64,000 nucleotides of DNA from Terrabacter aerolatus (GCF_007991735.1 NZ_BJYX01000007.1:121516-185515), one strand, 5' to 3'; counted from the stretch's first letter, positions 25,609 to 35,178 are shown. The notes: generated by a model not told the origin, from the sequence alone. A program made the numbers and translations.

Positions 25609-28275
25609 CTACTGCCTGATCTTGTCCAGCCGCGACGGTGGGCTCGTGCCGATCACCGTGCCTGCGGCATTGAGGGACTTGACCGTCAGCGGTGTCTGCG
25701 CGCACGGCGTGGCATAGGTCCCGCCGAGGTTGCAGGCCGGTGGCGGAGCACCGACAGCCGTCACGGTGAACGAGCCCGGCGCGACGAGCGAGACCGTGAG
25801 GTTCGCTGCGCCCAACGTGGACGGGTCGAACATGGTGCCCGTCTCCGTCAGGTACGGCAGGAGCCGCATCGAGCTCACCGTGGTGTCGGTCGAGGTCGCG
25901 GTGACGACCAGCCGTTGCTTCGTCGTGCGGTACTCGACGGGCGTCAGGGTGACGTTCGTCGGCACCGCAGCCGTGACGGTGACCGTCACCGTCGTGTCGG
26001 GAGACGAGCCGTTGGCGTTCGTCGCCTTGACCGTGAAGGCGTAGGTGCCTGCGACGGTGGGCGTGAACTTCAGCTGCGAGGTCCCCGCGGCGGTGGTTGC
26101 GGCCGGTGTCTGCGTCAGGGCCGGGTTGCCCGGGCCTGACGTCTGGCTCCAGCTCCACGTCGGCGCGGGCAGGGAGCTGCTGGACGCGGTCAGCGTCACG
26201 AGGTTGCCGGCCGTCACCGTCTGGTTCTGGATGGGGGCGATCGTCGGCGGGGGCGCCGGCTGCACCGTGATGGTGGTCGCCGTGGACGCGACGCCACAGG
26301 TGTTCGAGGCCGTGAACGTCAGGTGGTAGGTGCCCGCCGCGAGTCCCGTCGCCTTGAACGTCGGTGTGGTCGTCGTGGCGCCGGTGAGAGCGCCGTTGAG
26401 ATCCGTGCCTCCCGGACTTGTCCCGGCGGTCCACTGGAGGGTGACGGGGCTCGATGCACCGTTGGTGACACTGCCCGACAGCGGGATGGTGGCGCCGCTG
26501 GCGACCGAGTAGGGAGCTCCGTTGATCGTGGGCGTGGCGCAGACGACTGCGGGCGCGGCGACGCTGCTCGGCCACGGCGACAGGACTCCTGCCTTGACGC
26601 CGGTCAGCGAGGTGTAGCCGCCGTAGGCCAGGAACGGGATGGCGTTGAAGTTGTTCTCGGGGACAGGCGTGCCGGGCACGTTCTCCGGGAAGATGTACTC
26701 GCCGATGGGGGCGTGGTACTGCCCGTAGTAGATGCCGTTGGCCGCGGTCTTGGCGCCGGGGGTGCCGGGGACCTGGCTCGCCGGGTTGGCGTTGATCGTG
26801 CCCGGGAGGAACTCCGAGAGACCGTCGACGACGGCACGCACCTCACGGGTCGGTGGGATGAACTGGCCGGCGGGGGGCGGCGTGCAGGCCTTCTGCGTGG
26901 CCACCGTCGCCGTGCAGGGGGGCCGGAACCGCCAGCGTCCTCGAACCGCACCACCGGGAGGGCCGGGGTCGGGCATGATCGTGCCCCACTCGCGGTCGCT
27001 CGTCGCACCGGTGACCGGGTTGATGTCGATGCCGTAGAGGCGGATCATGCGCGACTCGTCGGTGGTCATGCCCTCGAACCGGGTGCGCACGGCCGCCTCG
27101 CCGGCTCCGAAGACGGTGAGGCCGCCCGTGCCGATCAGCGACACGTCCACCGACACGTAGGCAGGGTCGATGCCCGGTTGGGTGTAGATGCCGAGGCTCG
27201 CGACGATCGTGTGGGCGGAGATGTACTGGCCGCCGTTCGCGCCACCGTCCTGGACGAGGTTGCCGGCGAAGGTGACGTAGTCACCGATCTCGAACGGTGC
27301 CTGCTTGCGCGGGTCGGCGCAGGTGCCGCGAGCGCAGGTGTTGGCGTCCACGTCTGCCGGCGAGTCCATCCGGAACAACGTGTAGGCCGCGCCCTGTGCA
27401 GGGAGGGCGGGTTGCGGGGTGATCCCCGAGGTGTCGGTTCCCGTGTAGACGGGCCGGTTGGCCTGCGGGCACAGCGGGTCGTCGTTCGTCGGCGTCGGAG
27501 CGCTGCGCGGGATGCACATCGGGAACCCGGTCTCGGCCAGGATCGTGGGGTTGTCCTGGTCGACCTGGAAGCGGTCGTCGGGGGACATCGCCCGGCCGTA
27601 GCGGCCGGACGTCGTGGACGGGGCCACGGCGGGGTCGTTGATGCGGACCCGCGTGCCGGTGCCGGCGATGCCGGGCGTCCCGCCGACCTCCATCTCGCCC
27701 GTGCCGTAGTCGATGAAGTTGACGTAGCCGGCTCCCGAGTTGAGGTCCTGCTGAGCGATGTGGACGAGGCCGGCGATGTAGCGGTCACCGCTGTTGTTGA
27801 TGACGCGGTTGCCCACGACGTGCACCTCATAGGTGGTCAGGGGCTTCGGGGAGTCGCCGAGCGCCAGCCCGGTCTGGCTCGGACCGTACGGTGCGGGTGC
27901 GTGGGTGAACAGCTCCTGCCAGGTCAGGGCGCTCGCCGGGAGGATGACGATGGTCTCCTTCGGGACGACGACGGAGTGGCCGTTGACCGTGAGCGTTCCG
28001 CCCGAGTGCGGGTCGGAGGGCGTGTCGAGCGTGGCCGACTGCAGGAAGCCCGTGATGTCGAACTGCGTGCTCGAGGCCACGACCGGGTTGACCGCCGGGG
28101 CGACGAGCGGGGCGACGGCCCCGGTCGCGGCAAGGCTCGCCACCGGCGCGAGGCCGGCAGCGAGTCCGATCGCAGCGAGGGCGGAGACGAGGCGGCGACG
28201 TCGGGTGCCGCCACCCTTCGCCCCGGGTCTGCTGGTGAAGCGCGTGGTGGGCGCACCTCCGGGTTGATCAAACAT
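25609..28275 (-). CDS. Large secreted protein with C-terminal Ig/PKD-like repeats (longer paralog)
   Basis: 888 residues. The signal peptide has an Arg-rich N-region (RRRRLVSALAAIGL) and ends near ASLAATG. Residues about 65-540 parallel the shorter paralog block by block (TQFDITGFLQSATL, EVHVVGNRV, PTILAETGFPMCIPR, DPLCPQANRP, KQAPFEIGDYVTFAGNL, YIFPENV). Residues about 545-745 hold two immunoglobulin/PKD-like sandwiches, recognisable by GTYHLTFTASNTCG and GTYAFTVKATNANG. The function is unknown; the repeats suggest surface or polymer binding. The ATG at 28275 has GGAGGA upstream. First gene of the operon. Confidence 0.7.
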   Translation of the reverse strand: MFDQPGGAPTTRFTSRPGAKGGGTRRRRLVSALAAIGLAAGLAPVASLAATGAVAPLVAPAVNPVVASSTQFDITGFLQSATLDTPSDPHSGGTLTVNGHSVVVPKETIVILPASALTWQELFTHAPAPYGPSQTGLALGDSPKPLTTYEVHVVGNRVINNSGDRYIAGLVHIAQQDLNSGAGYVNFIDYGTGEMEVGGTPGIAGTGTRVRINDPAVAPSTTSGRYGRAMSPDDRFQVDQDNPTILAETGFPMCIPRSAPTPTNDDPLCPQANRPVYTGTDTSGITPQPALPAQGAAYTLFRMDSPADVDANTCARGTCADPRKQAPFEIGDYVTFAGNLVQDGGANGGQYISAHTIVASLGIYTQPGIDPAYVSVDVSLIGTGGLTVFGAGEAAVRTRFEGMTTDESRMIRLYGIDINPVTGATSDREWGTIMPDPGPPGGAVRGRWRFRPPCTATVATQKACTPPPAGQFIPPTREVRAVVDGLSEFLPGTINANPASQVPGTPGAKTAANGIYYGQYHAPIGEYIFPENVPGTPVPENNFNAIPFLAYGGYTSLTGVKAGVLSPWPSSVAAPAVVCATPTINGAPYSVASGATIPLSGSVTNGASSPVTLQWTAGTSPGGTDLNGALTGATTTTPTFKATGLAAGTYHLTFTASNTCGVASTATTITVQPAPPPTIAPIQNQTVTAGNLVTLTASSSSLPAPTWSWSQTSGPGNPALTQTPAATTAAGTSQLKFTPTVAGTYAFTVKATNANGSSPDTTVTVTVTAAVPTNVTLTPVEYRTTKQRLVVTATSTDTTVSSMRLLPYLTETGTMFDPSTLGAANLTVSLVAPGSFTVTAVGAPPPACNLGGTYATPCAQTPLTVKSLNAAGTVIGTSPPSRLDKIRQ

Positions 28276-28806
28276 TGCCGTCCTCCGTCCGTTCTGCTGA
28301 GCTGGCACGCGCTGGCGTGGGATGGACTCCTTCACCGGCGTCGCAGGTGAAGGTGGGAAGAGGCTCGGCGGGCACGGCGATTCGGTGTGCTTGTCGAAAC
28401 GTCATCTCCGTGCGTCACGAGGATCCCCCTCCGGGATGTGACTCCATGGTCGGTTCGACCTGACCGGGCGACATGCGCCACCGTGGGGGGTCGCCCTCCC
28501 CGAGAATTGGGGGGATGCCGCTCCGTCCTTCCGTCTGCGCGACGCCCGGGGACGTGCTACGTGGCCCCACCTGGCCTGGGTCACGGCGTGGAACGTGCCT
28601 TCCACGCGGTGGTCATTGCGGTCAAACCCCCAGTTTTGGGGGTACGTCACCCCTCCTGTGGGTCGTCGTGGCCCCGAGAGGATGCTGCGAGAATGGGGAG
28701 GACTCGGGGTCGGTGTCATCGAGAGCGTCTCGAAGGCGCGGCCCCGTCATCTGTCGCTCCGCGTGGACAGGGCCACGAACCGAACAGCCGCGAAGGTGGT
28801 GGGGAC
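28276..28806. other. 531-bp divergent intergenic region with three palindromes
   Basis: No gene is visible. It holds CCCC-GAGAATT-GGGG (28498-28512), GCGTGGAA-N6-TTCCACGC (28586-28607, perfect 8-bp arms) and ACCCCCA-GTTT-TGGGGGT (28626-28643, perfect 7-bp arms). The first and third share a CCCC...GGGG pattern with A/T-rich centres and could bind one regulator. The flanks are the secreted-protein operon and a receiver gene. Confidence 0.5.
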
Positions 28807-29193
28807 TTGGTCCGGATACTCATCGTCGACGACGTGCAGATCATGCGCATCGGCCTCGCCTCGCTGCTCAGTCTCGAGCCCGATCTCCACGTCTGCGGGG
28901 CCGCCGCGAGTGGCGAACAGGGGTTGACGGTCGCGCGGCAGACGCGTCCCGATGTCGTCCTGATGGACATCCGTATGCCGGGTCTCGACGGCGTCGAGGC
29001 CACGCGTCGTATCGTTCGGGAGCTCCCGCGGACCCGGGTGGTCGTGCTCACGGGAGAGCCGTCGCAGGAGAGCAGGCTGGCTGCGCTCGAGGCGGGCGCG
29101 GCGGACTACGTCGTGAAGGACGCCGTCCCCGCGACGGTTCTCGAGGCGGTTCGGCGCGCCTGGGACGGTCGCGCGACGGATGGTCCGGACTGA
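28807..29193 (+). CDS. Orphan single-domain response regulator (receiver only)
   Basis: A 128-residue CheY-like receiver. The acidic pair is in ILIVDDVQ, the phospho-acceptor Asp 54 is in VLMDIRMPG, the switch Thr is in VVLTGEP, and the Lys in YVVKDAVP. It resembles the receiver of NarL-type regulators but stops before the DNA-binding domain. The TTG start is chosen because AAGGTGG precedes it by 6 nt; no ATG lies nearby. It converges on the histidine kinase gene (22-nt gap) and may be a phosphate sink or compete for that kinase. Confidence 0.75.
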   Translation: MVRILIVDDVQIMRIGLASLLSLEPDLHVCGAAASGEQGLTVARQTRPDVVLMDIRMPGLDGVEATRRIVRELPRTRVVVLTGEPSQESRLAALEAGAADYVVKDAVPATVLEAVRRAWDGRATDGPD

Positions 29194-29215
29194 GCCGGCG
29201 GCGCCGGGCTGCGGG

Positions 29216-30565
29216 TCAGGACCGAAACGCGCTCTGGAAGTTCTGGGGGAAGCGCGCGACGAGCTCGGCTCCTCGGTCCGGGAGCCGTGCGAGAGTGAGC
29301 GACCCACCCACGTCCTTGAGCGTGTCCTCCAGCAGGCGCAGGCCGAAATGGCCTGCGGCATCAAGGATCGCCGGCGGGCCGACGCCGTCGTCCCTGACCG
29401 TGACGACGACGTCCCGACCGTCGACGTGGGCGGTCAGGATCGCCCGGGAGGCGGCAGCGTGCTTGACGACGTTGCGCAGGCCCTCCCGAAGGACGCGGTA
29501 GGTCAGCTGGATGGCCTCCTTCGACACGGACGCGTAGTCCTCCGAGACGTCGACGTCGACGGTGAGTCCCGACTCGGCGGCGCGGGTGGCGAGGAGGTCC
29601 AGCGCGGAGAGAAGTCCGCTGCGGGAGGGGTCTGCGGGATACAGGTCGCTGACGAGACCTCGGAGCGCAGCGATGTCCCCCTGGAGGCTCGGGGCCGCCG
29701 TGGCGAGCATCTCGCGAGCCCGGGTCGAGTTCTCGGGCAGCTCGCGGGCGATGAGTGGCAGCGCGTAGCCGAGGGCGGCGAGGTTCTGGATCACGCCGTC
29801 GTGCAGCTCCTCGGCGATCCGACGTCGCTCGAGGTCCGAGGCGGCGAGGGCATGCCGGAGCATGCGGTTGCGCTCGGCCCGGGCGTGGTCGACCCGACGG
29901 GCGAGCGACACCGCCAGTGGGAGGAGGAAGAGCGTGAGGACCAGCATGGAGCCGACGGTGAGCGCGGTCAGGCGCATCAGGACCAGCCTCGTGTCGCTCT
30001 CCAGCCGTTCCGTGGACCAGTAGGACTCGATGACGATGGGGTGGTTCTCGGCGTCGAAGGCGCCGACGTAGACCTCGAGCAGCTGTCCGGAGGCCCGCTC
30101 CGCGGCGTTCTCCACCTTCGTCAGGTCGGACAGGTCGGCGAACACCTGCTGGGTGCCGAAGAGCGCCTTGACCTCGTCGTCCATCGCGTAGGTGCGGCCG
30201 ATGAGCGCCTGCTCGTCCGACCAGATGACCTCGCCGTCGACGGACCAGAGCTTCACGTGCACGAGTGAGCCGTCGCGCAGCCGTGCCTGGACCACGGTCA
30301 CCAGCCCTGCCGTGGCTTCGCGATCCCGGGCGCGCACCGCCCGGTCGACGAAGGGCGCCGCGACGTTGAGGGCGAAGGTCCGTCCCCGCAGGCTCGCCTC
30401 GCGCAGCGCGAGGTCGGCCGCGAGGGCACGAGCCACGAGCACCGCGCCGACCGTGACGATGAGGAACGCGACGAGGGTCCACAGGGTGAACCGCGAGATC
30501 GCCTCGCGCACGATCGGCCGTGGGGCGGTGGGCAGTTCTCCGCTTCGACGCCGAAGGCTAGCCAT
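29216..30565 (-). CDS. NarL-type sensor histidine kinase
   Basis: 449 residues. Two membrane helices (about 27-50 and 198-222) flank an extracytoplasmic sensor of about 145 residues. The HisKA_3 dimerisation helix is ERRRIAEELHDGVIQNL with the phospho-His at 255. The HATPase domain shows TYRVLREGLRNVVKHAAAS and DDGVGPP near the end. Its start overlaps the stop of the response regulator gene by 8 nt, so the two form an operon and a cognate pair. By position it may sense a condition relevant to the nearby secreted oxidases. Confidence 0.9.
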   Translation of the reverse strand: MASLRRRSGELPTAPRPIVREAISRFTLWTLVAFLIVTVGAVLVARALAADLALREASLRGRTFALNVAAPFVDRAVRARDREATAGLVTVVQARLRDGSLVHVKLWSVDGEVIWSDEQALIGRTYAMDDEVKALFGTQQVFADLSDLTKVENAAERASGQLLEVYVGAFDAENHPIVIESYWSTERLESDTRLVLMRLTALTVGSMLVLTLFLLPLAVSLARRVDHARAERNRMLRHALAASDLERRRIAEELHDGVIQNLAALGYALPLIARELPENSTRAREMLATAAPSLQGDIAALRGLVSDLYPADPSRSGLLSALDLLATRAAESGLTVDVDVSEDYASVSKEAIQLTYRVLREGLRNVVKHAAASRAILTAHVDGRDVVVTVRDDGVGPPAILDAAGHFGLRLLEDTLKDVGGSLTLARLPDRGAELVARFPQNFQSAFRS

Positions 30566-31232
30566 GCTTGGTCGTGGAGATGAGCCCGAGCCGGTTGGCC
30601 GTGACGACGGCCTCGAGCTGCGAGTGCGCGTGCAGCTTCCGGAGCAGGGTCTTGACGTAGCCGCGGCACGTCAGCACGGAGATGCCGAGCGCCTTGGCGA
30701 TCATCACCGCGTCGGCGCCGTCGGCCAGGCTCCGCAGCACGTCAGCCTCGCGCGGGGTGAGGCGCGGCACCGGCGCCCCGTGGTGGTCGGCCCGGGAACG
30801 GGCGAGCGTCCGCAGCACCGTCGGGTCGATGTCGAACCCCCCACGGGTGGAGGACCGCAGGGCGCCGAGGATCTGGTCCAGGGAGCCGTCCTTCGGCAGC
30901 AGGGCGCAGGCGCCGGCGTTGAGCGACCGGGTCAGCAGCGCCTGGTCGATGTAGGCGCTGAGCACGATGACTCGGACACTCGGGGCGTCGTGGATCAGCT
31001 CGGCCGCCAGGTCGATCCCGTCGTCGCCGCCGAGCCTGACGTCCATCATGATGACGTCCGGCCTCCAGTGCCTGGCGAGCGCTCGGGCCTGGGCGGCGTC
31101 GTGGGCCGTGGCCACGCAGTGCATGTCCGGTTGACCGTTGATCGCCATCCCGATGGCGTCCGCGACGACGCGGTGGTCATCGACGACCAGCACGGATGTC
31201 TGGGCGCTGTCGACGCACGGTGACGTCTTCAT
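30558..31232 (-). CDS. NarL/LuxR-type response regulator
   Basis: 224 residues. The receiver has LVVDDHRV and phospho-acceptor Asp 64 in IMMDVRLGG. The LuxR helix-turn-helix occupies about 155-215, with LTPREADVLRSLADG and VLTCRGYVKTLLRKLHAHSQ. The ATG at 31232 follows the ribosome site GGGAGGTG; the upstream in-frame extension is not supported. First gene of the operon with the histidine kinase, and divergent from the multicopper oxidase gene (282-nt gap), which is a plausible target. Confidence 0.9.
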   Translation of the reverse strand: MKTSPCVDSAQTSVLVVDDHRVVADAIGMAINGQPDMHCVATAHDAAQARALARHWRPDVIMMDVRLGGDDGIDLAAELIHDAPSVRVIVLSAYIDQALLTRSLNAGACALLPKDGSLDQILGALRSSTRGGFDIDPTVLRTLARSRADHHGAPVPRLTPREADVLRSLADGADAVMIAKALGISVLTCRGYVKTLLRKLHAHSQLEAVVTANRLGLISTTKHG

Positions 31233-31514
31233 GAGCACCTCCCCCCAGGAGCTTGTCTCTCGGTCAGTATCAGGCACGACGTCGGCGCTGTCTCACGAAT
31301 ATGCGTCTTCTCGCGCTCGAGGCCCGAGTGCACCGGCGGGCGTCGACAGCCCGTGACGACCCCGAGGTTTGCCCGAGCACTGCTCCCCACCATGGTGCCT
31401 GAGGCCGAGCCCCGCAATCTGTGGGTCGTTGGGCCGCAGTCGATTTCGAGCTGGACGTCGATGGGCGTTCCCCCGCCGGGGGAAGCCTCGACGGTCGTCA
31501 CCTGAGGAGCCGGC

Positions 31515-33734
31515 ATGAACGCATTCACGCCTTCAGCGGAGGAACCGCGAGTACCCGACGCAGGGGGGATCGGTCGACGCACCGTGCTGCGTCTCGGGGC
31601 GGCGGGAGGCCTGGGCGCGGCCCTGCTCGCCGCGCGCGGGCTCGGTGGGTCCGTCCTCGCGGAGCAGGGTCTGCTCTCGCCCGACGGCGCCTTCGCCGAG
31701 TCGTCGACGACTCTGGGCGACCTGCTCTTCTACGTCGAGGCCTTTCCGACGAGCCCGCTGATCCTCTCGCCGTTCAGGGACGTGCTGCCCATTCCCAAGG
31801 CCCTCGCCCCGGTCCCGGTGTCGACCTTCAGCACCTGGGCTAAGCCGCCCGGCCCCGGTGTGGGACAACAGAACTCGTTCGGGAGCGAGCAGCACCAGAT
31901 CTGGCCGAGCAAGATCGGCTACCCCGATCCCATCGTGTACAAGATCGACCTGCTGCTCCGCACGCACTCGTTCACGACCTCGCAGGTGCTGCCCATCGAC
32001 GCCGACGGCAGACCGACGGTCTCCTTCGACGCGTTCGGGGCGAGGTATGCGGCCGGCACCAAGCGCTGGCTGCCGATGAGCACCATCTACGGGTTCAACG
32101 GCACCTTCCCCGGTCCGCGCATCAACGCGGAGTACGGCAAGCCGTGCCTCGTCCGTTTCGAGAACCACCTCGACGAGAACCCGCTCGGGCTCGACCGCCA
32201 GGACTTCGGATCGCCCGACTGGTCGTTCCTCACCCACCTGCACAACGGGCACACCGCCCCGGAGAGCGACGGCAACCCGCACTACTGCATGACCTACGGT
32301 CCCAAGTCGACCGGCTACGGGCCGAAGACGTTCTGCGACAACCTCTACCTCAACTGGCCGGCCGGCGGCGACGACCGGGAGAAGCAGAGCTTCTTCTGGT
32401 TCCACGACCACCGCATGGACCACACCGGGTCGAACGTCTACAAGGGCATGGTCGGCCTCTACCCTATCTACGACCCCAAGAACGGCACGGACATGGGCGA
32501 CGAGACCCGGGGCCTCAGGCTGCCCGGCGTGCGTCACGACAACCCCGACGGGTCCTTCGACGTCGACTACGACGTCCCGCTCGCGTTCTACGACTGCCGC
32601 CTCGACGACGGGGTCACGACGCACCAGGACGTCCACGACGGGATGGGGGAGTTCCCCGCCGCGAAGAACCCGGCCACCCACCCCGAGTGGTGGGGCAAGA
32701 CGTTCTACAAGCACTTCCCCAACCACGGCTTCGTCGGCGACATCTTCACGGTCAACGGCACGGCATACCCCGTCATGGAGGTCAAGCGGCGCAAGTACCG
32801 TTTCCGGTTCCTCGACGCGTCGATCGCCCGCATCTACGAGTTCAAGCTGATGGCCTCGACCCAGGGGCCGAAGTCCTCGGCGTCACTGGGCTACGGCGGC
32901 GACGAGCTCGAGGGGCAGTACCGGATCCCCGACGGCCAGCAGTGCATGCAGTTCACCCAGATCGCCTCGGACGGAGGCCTGCTGCCGTTCGCGCTGAGGC
33001 GGGACTCGTTCGAGCTCTGGCCGGCCAAGCGGCGCGAGGTCATCGTCGACTTCACGCGCTACCAGGACGGCACGCCGACGACCAAGGGCGACGTCATCTA
33101 CCTCACCAACGTCATGAAGATGCCGAACGGGCGCATGTGGGCGAGCTCGTCGCGCTTCTCCCCGGACCCGAAGTACAAGGTGCCGGTGCTGAAGTTCGTC
33201 ATCGGCGACGACGTCCCCGACAACAGCCTCGTGCCCCAGCCCGGTCAGCTGCTGCGTCAGCTCCCACCGCTGCCGAGCAACTGGCAGAGCATGCTGGACA
33301 ACCGGCTCATCTTCGAGGTCGAGCGCGGCAGCTCGTCGGCGGACGTGGAGTGGCTCATCAACGGCACTCCCTTCGACCCGTCGCACGACGGTGTGAGCCT
33401 GAAGAACCCCGCGGGCAGGACCCCGCTCGCCCAGCAGAAGGTCGGCAGCTTCAACCTCTGGGAGATCCGCAACGGCGGCGGTGGCTGGGTGCATCCGTTC
33501 CACCTGCACATGGAGGAGCACCGGGTCGTCATGCGCAACGGCCAGGACGCGACCAAGGGCAGTCCGGGCCACCCCGACGACGTCTCCAGGGAGGACCTGA
33601 CGGCGCTCGACCCGGGAGAGTCCGTCATCGTCTACCGCGGCTTCCGCGACTTCGTCGGGCCGTACGTCGCGCACTGCCACAACCTGGCCCACGAGGACCA
33701 CGCCATGATGTTCGGCTGGGAGATCACCCCGTAG
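31515..33734 (+). CDS. Tat-exported multicopper oxidase
   Basis: 739 residues, longer than two-domain laccases. A twin-arginine signal (GRRTVLRLGAAGGLG, Arg 21-22) exports it folded. All four copper-ligand motifs are present: HLHNGH (about 240), FWFHDH (about 293), HPFHLH (about 659) and HCHNLAHEDHAMM (about 718), the last with a Met as axial ligand of the type 1 copper. It would couple oxidation of a phenol or metal ion to reduction of O2 to water. The ribosome site GAGGAG precedes ATG 31515. A divergent two-component operon adjoins it. Confidence 0.92.
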   Translation: MNAFTPSAEEPRVPDAGGIGRRTVLRLGAAGGLGAALLAARGLGGSVLAEQGLLSPDGAFAESSTTLGDLLFYVEAFPTSPLILSPFRDVLPIPKALAPVPVSTFSTWAKPPGPGVGQQNSFGSEQHQIWPSKIGYPDPIVYKIDLLLRTHSFTTSQVLPIDADGRPTVSFDAFGARYAAGTKRWLPMSTIYGFNGTFPGPRINAEYGKPCLVRFENHLDENPLGLDRQDFGSPDWSFLTHLHNGHTAPESDGNPHYCMTYGPKSTGYGPKTFCDNLYLNWPAGGDDREKQSFFWFHDHRMDHTGSNVYKGMVGLYPIYDPKNGTDMGDETRGLRLPGVRHDNPDGSFDVDYDVPLAFYDCRLDDGVTTHQDVHDGMGEFPAAKNPATHPEWWGKTFYKHFPNHGFVGDIFTVNGTAYPVMEVKRRKYRFRFLDASIARIYEFKLMASTQGPKSSASLGYGGDELEGQYRIPDGQQCMQFTQIASDGGLLPFALRRDSFELWPAKRREVIVDFTRYQDGTPTTKGDVIYLTNVMKMPNGRMWASSSRFSPDPKYKVPVLKFVIGDDVPDNSLVPQPGQLLRQLPPLPSNWQSMLDNRLIFEVERGSSSADVEWLINGTPFDPSHDGVSLKNPAGRTPLAQQKVGSFNLWEIRNGGGGWVHPFHLHMEEHRVVMRNGQDATKGSPGHPDDVSREDLTALDPGESVIVYRGFRDFVGPYVAHCHNLAHEDHAMMFGWEITP

Positions 33735-33860
33735 GAGTCCGCGCGCCGGGTCACGCCCGTGCTCGAGGTGGTGCGCGAGCCGCTCCCGGTCCGTCGATTC
33801 GGGTCCCGTCGAGTGTCGCCCCGCCGGGTCTCGTCCCGTCCAGCAAGAAGAGGTGCTCCC

Positions 33861-35051
33861 ATGACGACGTCCACGCGATCCACGCTCGCAGCCGAGGCCA
33901 CGACCACCCACCGTCCCGGCGTGCCCTGGGCGACGGTGGTCCCGGTCGCGGTGGTCATCGCCTACGCGGACGGCTTCTGGGTCACCTCGATGCGCGGCGC
34001 GGTCGGCGCGGTCGGCCGCGGCCAGGGCCCGTTCACGACGTGGTGGCACCAGTCGACCGTGCTCGTCCCGCTCTACGTCTGTGCGGTCATCGGCGCCCTC
34101 GCCCTCGCCCTGCGGTGGTCCCGACGAGGCGGCGGCGCACGCGCCGGCCTGCTCGCGACCGGCGGGCTCGTCGTCCTCGCGGCGACGCTCGTCGCGGTCG
34201 TGGTCATGGCCGCCGGGGCGGCCTACGACTACCACGTCCAGTCGGGCGAGCTGCAGATGATGGCGACGATGCGGGGTGACTGCCGGGTGGACTGTCTGGA
34301 GCGCCTGCGACAGGACACGATGTGGCTGCAGGTGCGGGCGACCGGGCTCGGTGCGGGGCTGCTGCTGCTGACCAACCTCGGCGTCGTGGCCTGGTTCGCC
34401 ATGCTCTGCGGTGGGCGCCTGGACGCCGCCCGTCGCGGTCGTCCTCGGGCACGTGTCCACGGTGCCGCGGTCCGACGTGCGCCGTATGCCGTGAGCCCCC
34501 TGCGCCGTCTGCGCACCACTCCCGTCGCGGCCGGGGCCGAGGTCCGGCTCCTGCTCGCCGCGACGCTGGTCGGGGGCGCGCTCATCCACGTCGCGGTCGT
34601 CCCCGAGCACCTCGACGAATGGCCGGCAGCGGGAGCCTTCTTCATCGTCCTGACCGCGCTCCAGGCGGGGGCGGCGGCCGTGCTGCTACGGGGTCCCCGT
34701 CGGGGCGTCCTCCTCCTCGTCCTCGCCGTCTCGGCGGGTCCGGTCGCGGTGTGGGTGTGGTCGCGGGTGTGGGGGCTGCCCCTCGGCCCGGAGCCCGGTG
34801 TCCCCGAACCGGTGGGGCTCCCGGACTGCGCGGCCGGCGTGCTGGAGCTGGCGGCGGTCGTCCTCGCGGTCGTCCTCCTGCGCAGGGGTGCGGAGCTCGC
34901 GCGCCGGCCCCGGCTGTCGGACCACGTGGGCCGTCTCGTCGTCACGGCGGTGCTGGCCGTCACCGTCATCGGGCTCGCCGCGACCCAGGAGGGATGGTTC
35001 GACCTGGTCCAGGCTTCCGACGCCGCCGGGTCGACGATGACTAGCAGATGA
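33861..35051 (+). CDS. Hypothetical multi-pass membrane protein
   Basis: 396 residues with about eight predicted membrane helices in two halves, split by a basic cytosolic loop around residues 210-235 (DAARRGRPRARVHG). An extracytoplasmic loop near 150-165 holds two Cys in RGDCRVDCLERL, perhaps a disulfide or metal pair. I recognise no family. The ATG has the ribosome site AAGAAGAGG. It follows the multicopper oxidase by 126 nt on the same strand and may assist that enzyme, but this is inference from position only. Confidence 0.6.
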   Translation: MTTSTRSTLAAEATTTHRPGVPWATVVPVAVVIAYADGFWVTSMRGAVGAVGRGQGPFTTWWHQSTVLVPLYVCAVIGALALALRWSRRGGGARAGLLATGGLVVLAATLVAVVVMAAGAAYDYHVQSGELQMMATMRGDCRVDCLERLRQDTMWLQVRATGLGAGLLLLTNLGVVAWFAMLCGGRLDAARRGRPRARVHGAAVRRAPYAVSPLRRLRTTPVAAGAEVRLLLAATLVGGALIHVAVVPEHLDEWPAAGAFFIVLTALQAGAAAVLLRGPRRGVLLLVLAVSAGPVAVWVWSRVWGLPLGPEPGVPEPVGLPDCAAGVLELAAVVLAVVLLRRGAELARRPRLSDHVGRLVVTAVLAVTVIGLAATQEGWFDLVQASDAAGSTMTSR

Positions 35052-35178
35052 ACGAGCCCGGCGTTCGCGAAGTAGGGTGACTGCTCACCCCCAATCTTCG
35101 GGTCCGCTGCTCCCCACACGTGGAGGTCGAACCCCGCCGCCCCGAGGCCCACCATGGACGGGTCAAGGGAGGGTTGAC

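Noticed and set aside
21255..33734. A firm claim of manganese oxidation
   Set aside because: Peroxidases and multicopper oxidases act on many substrates, and no Mn-specific residue pattern could be established by reading alone.
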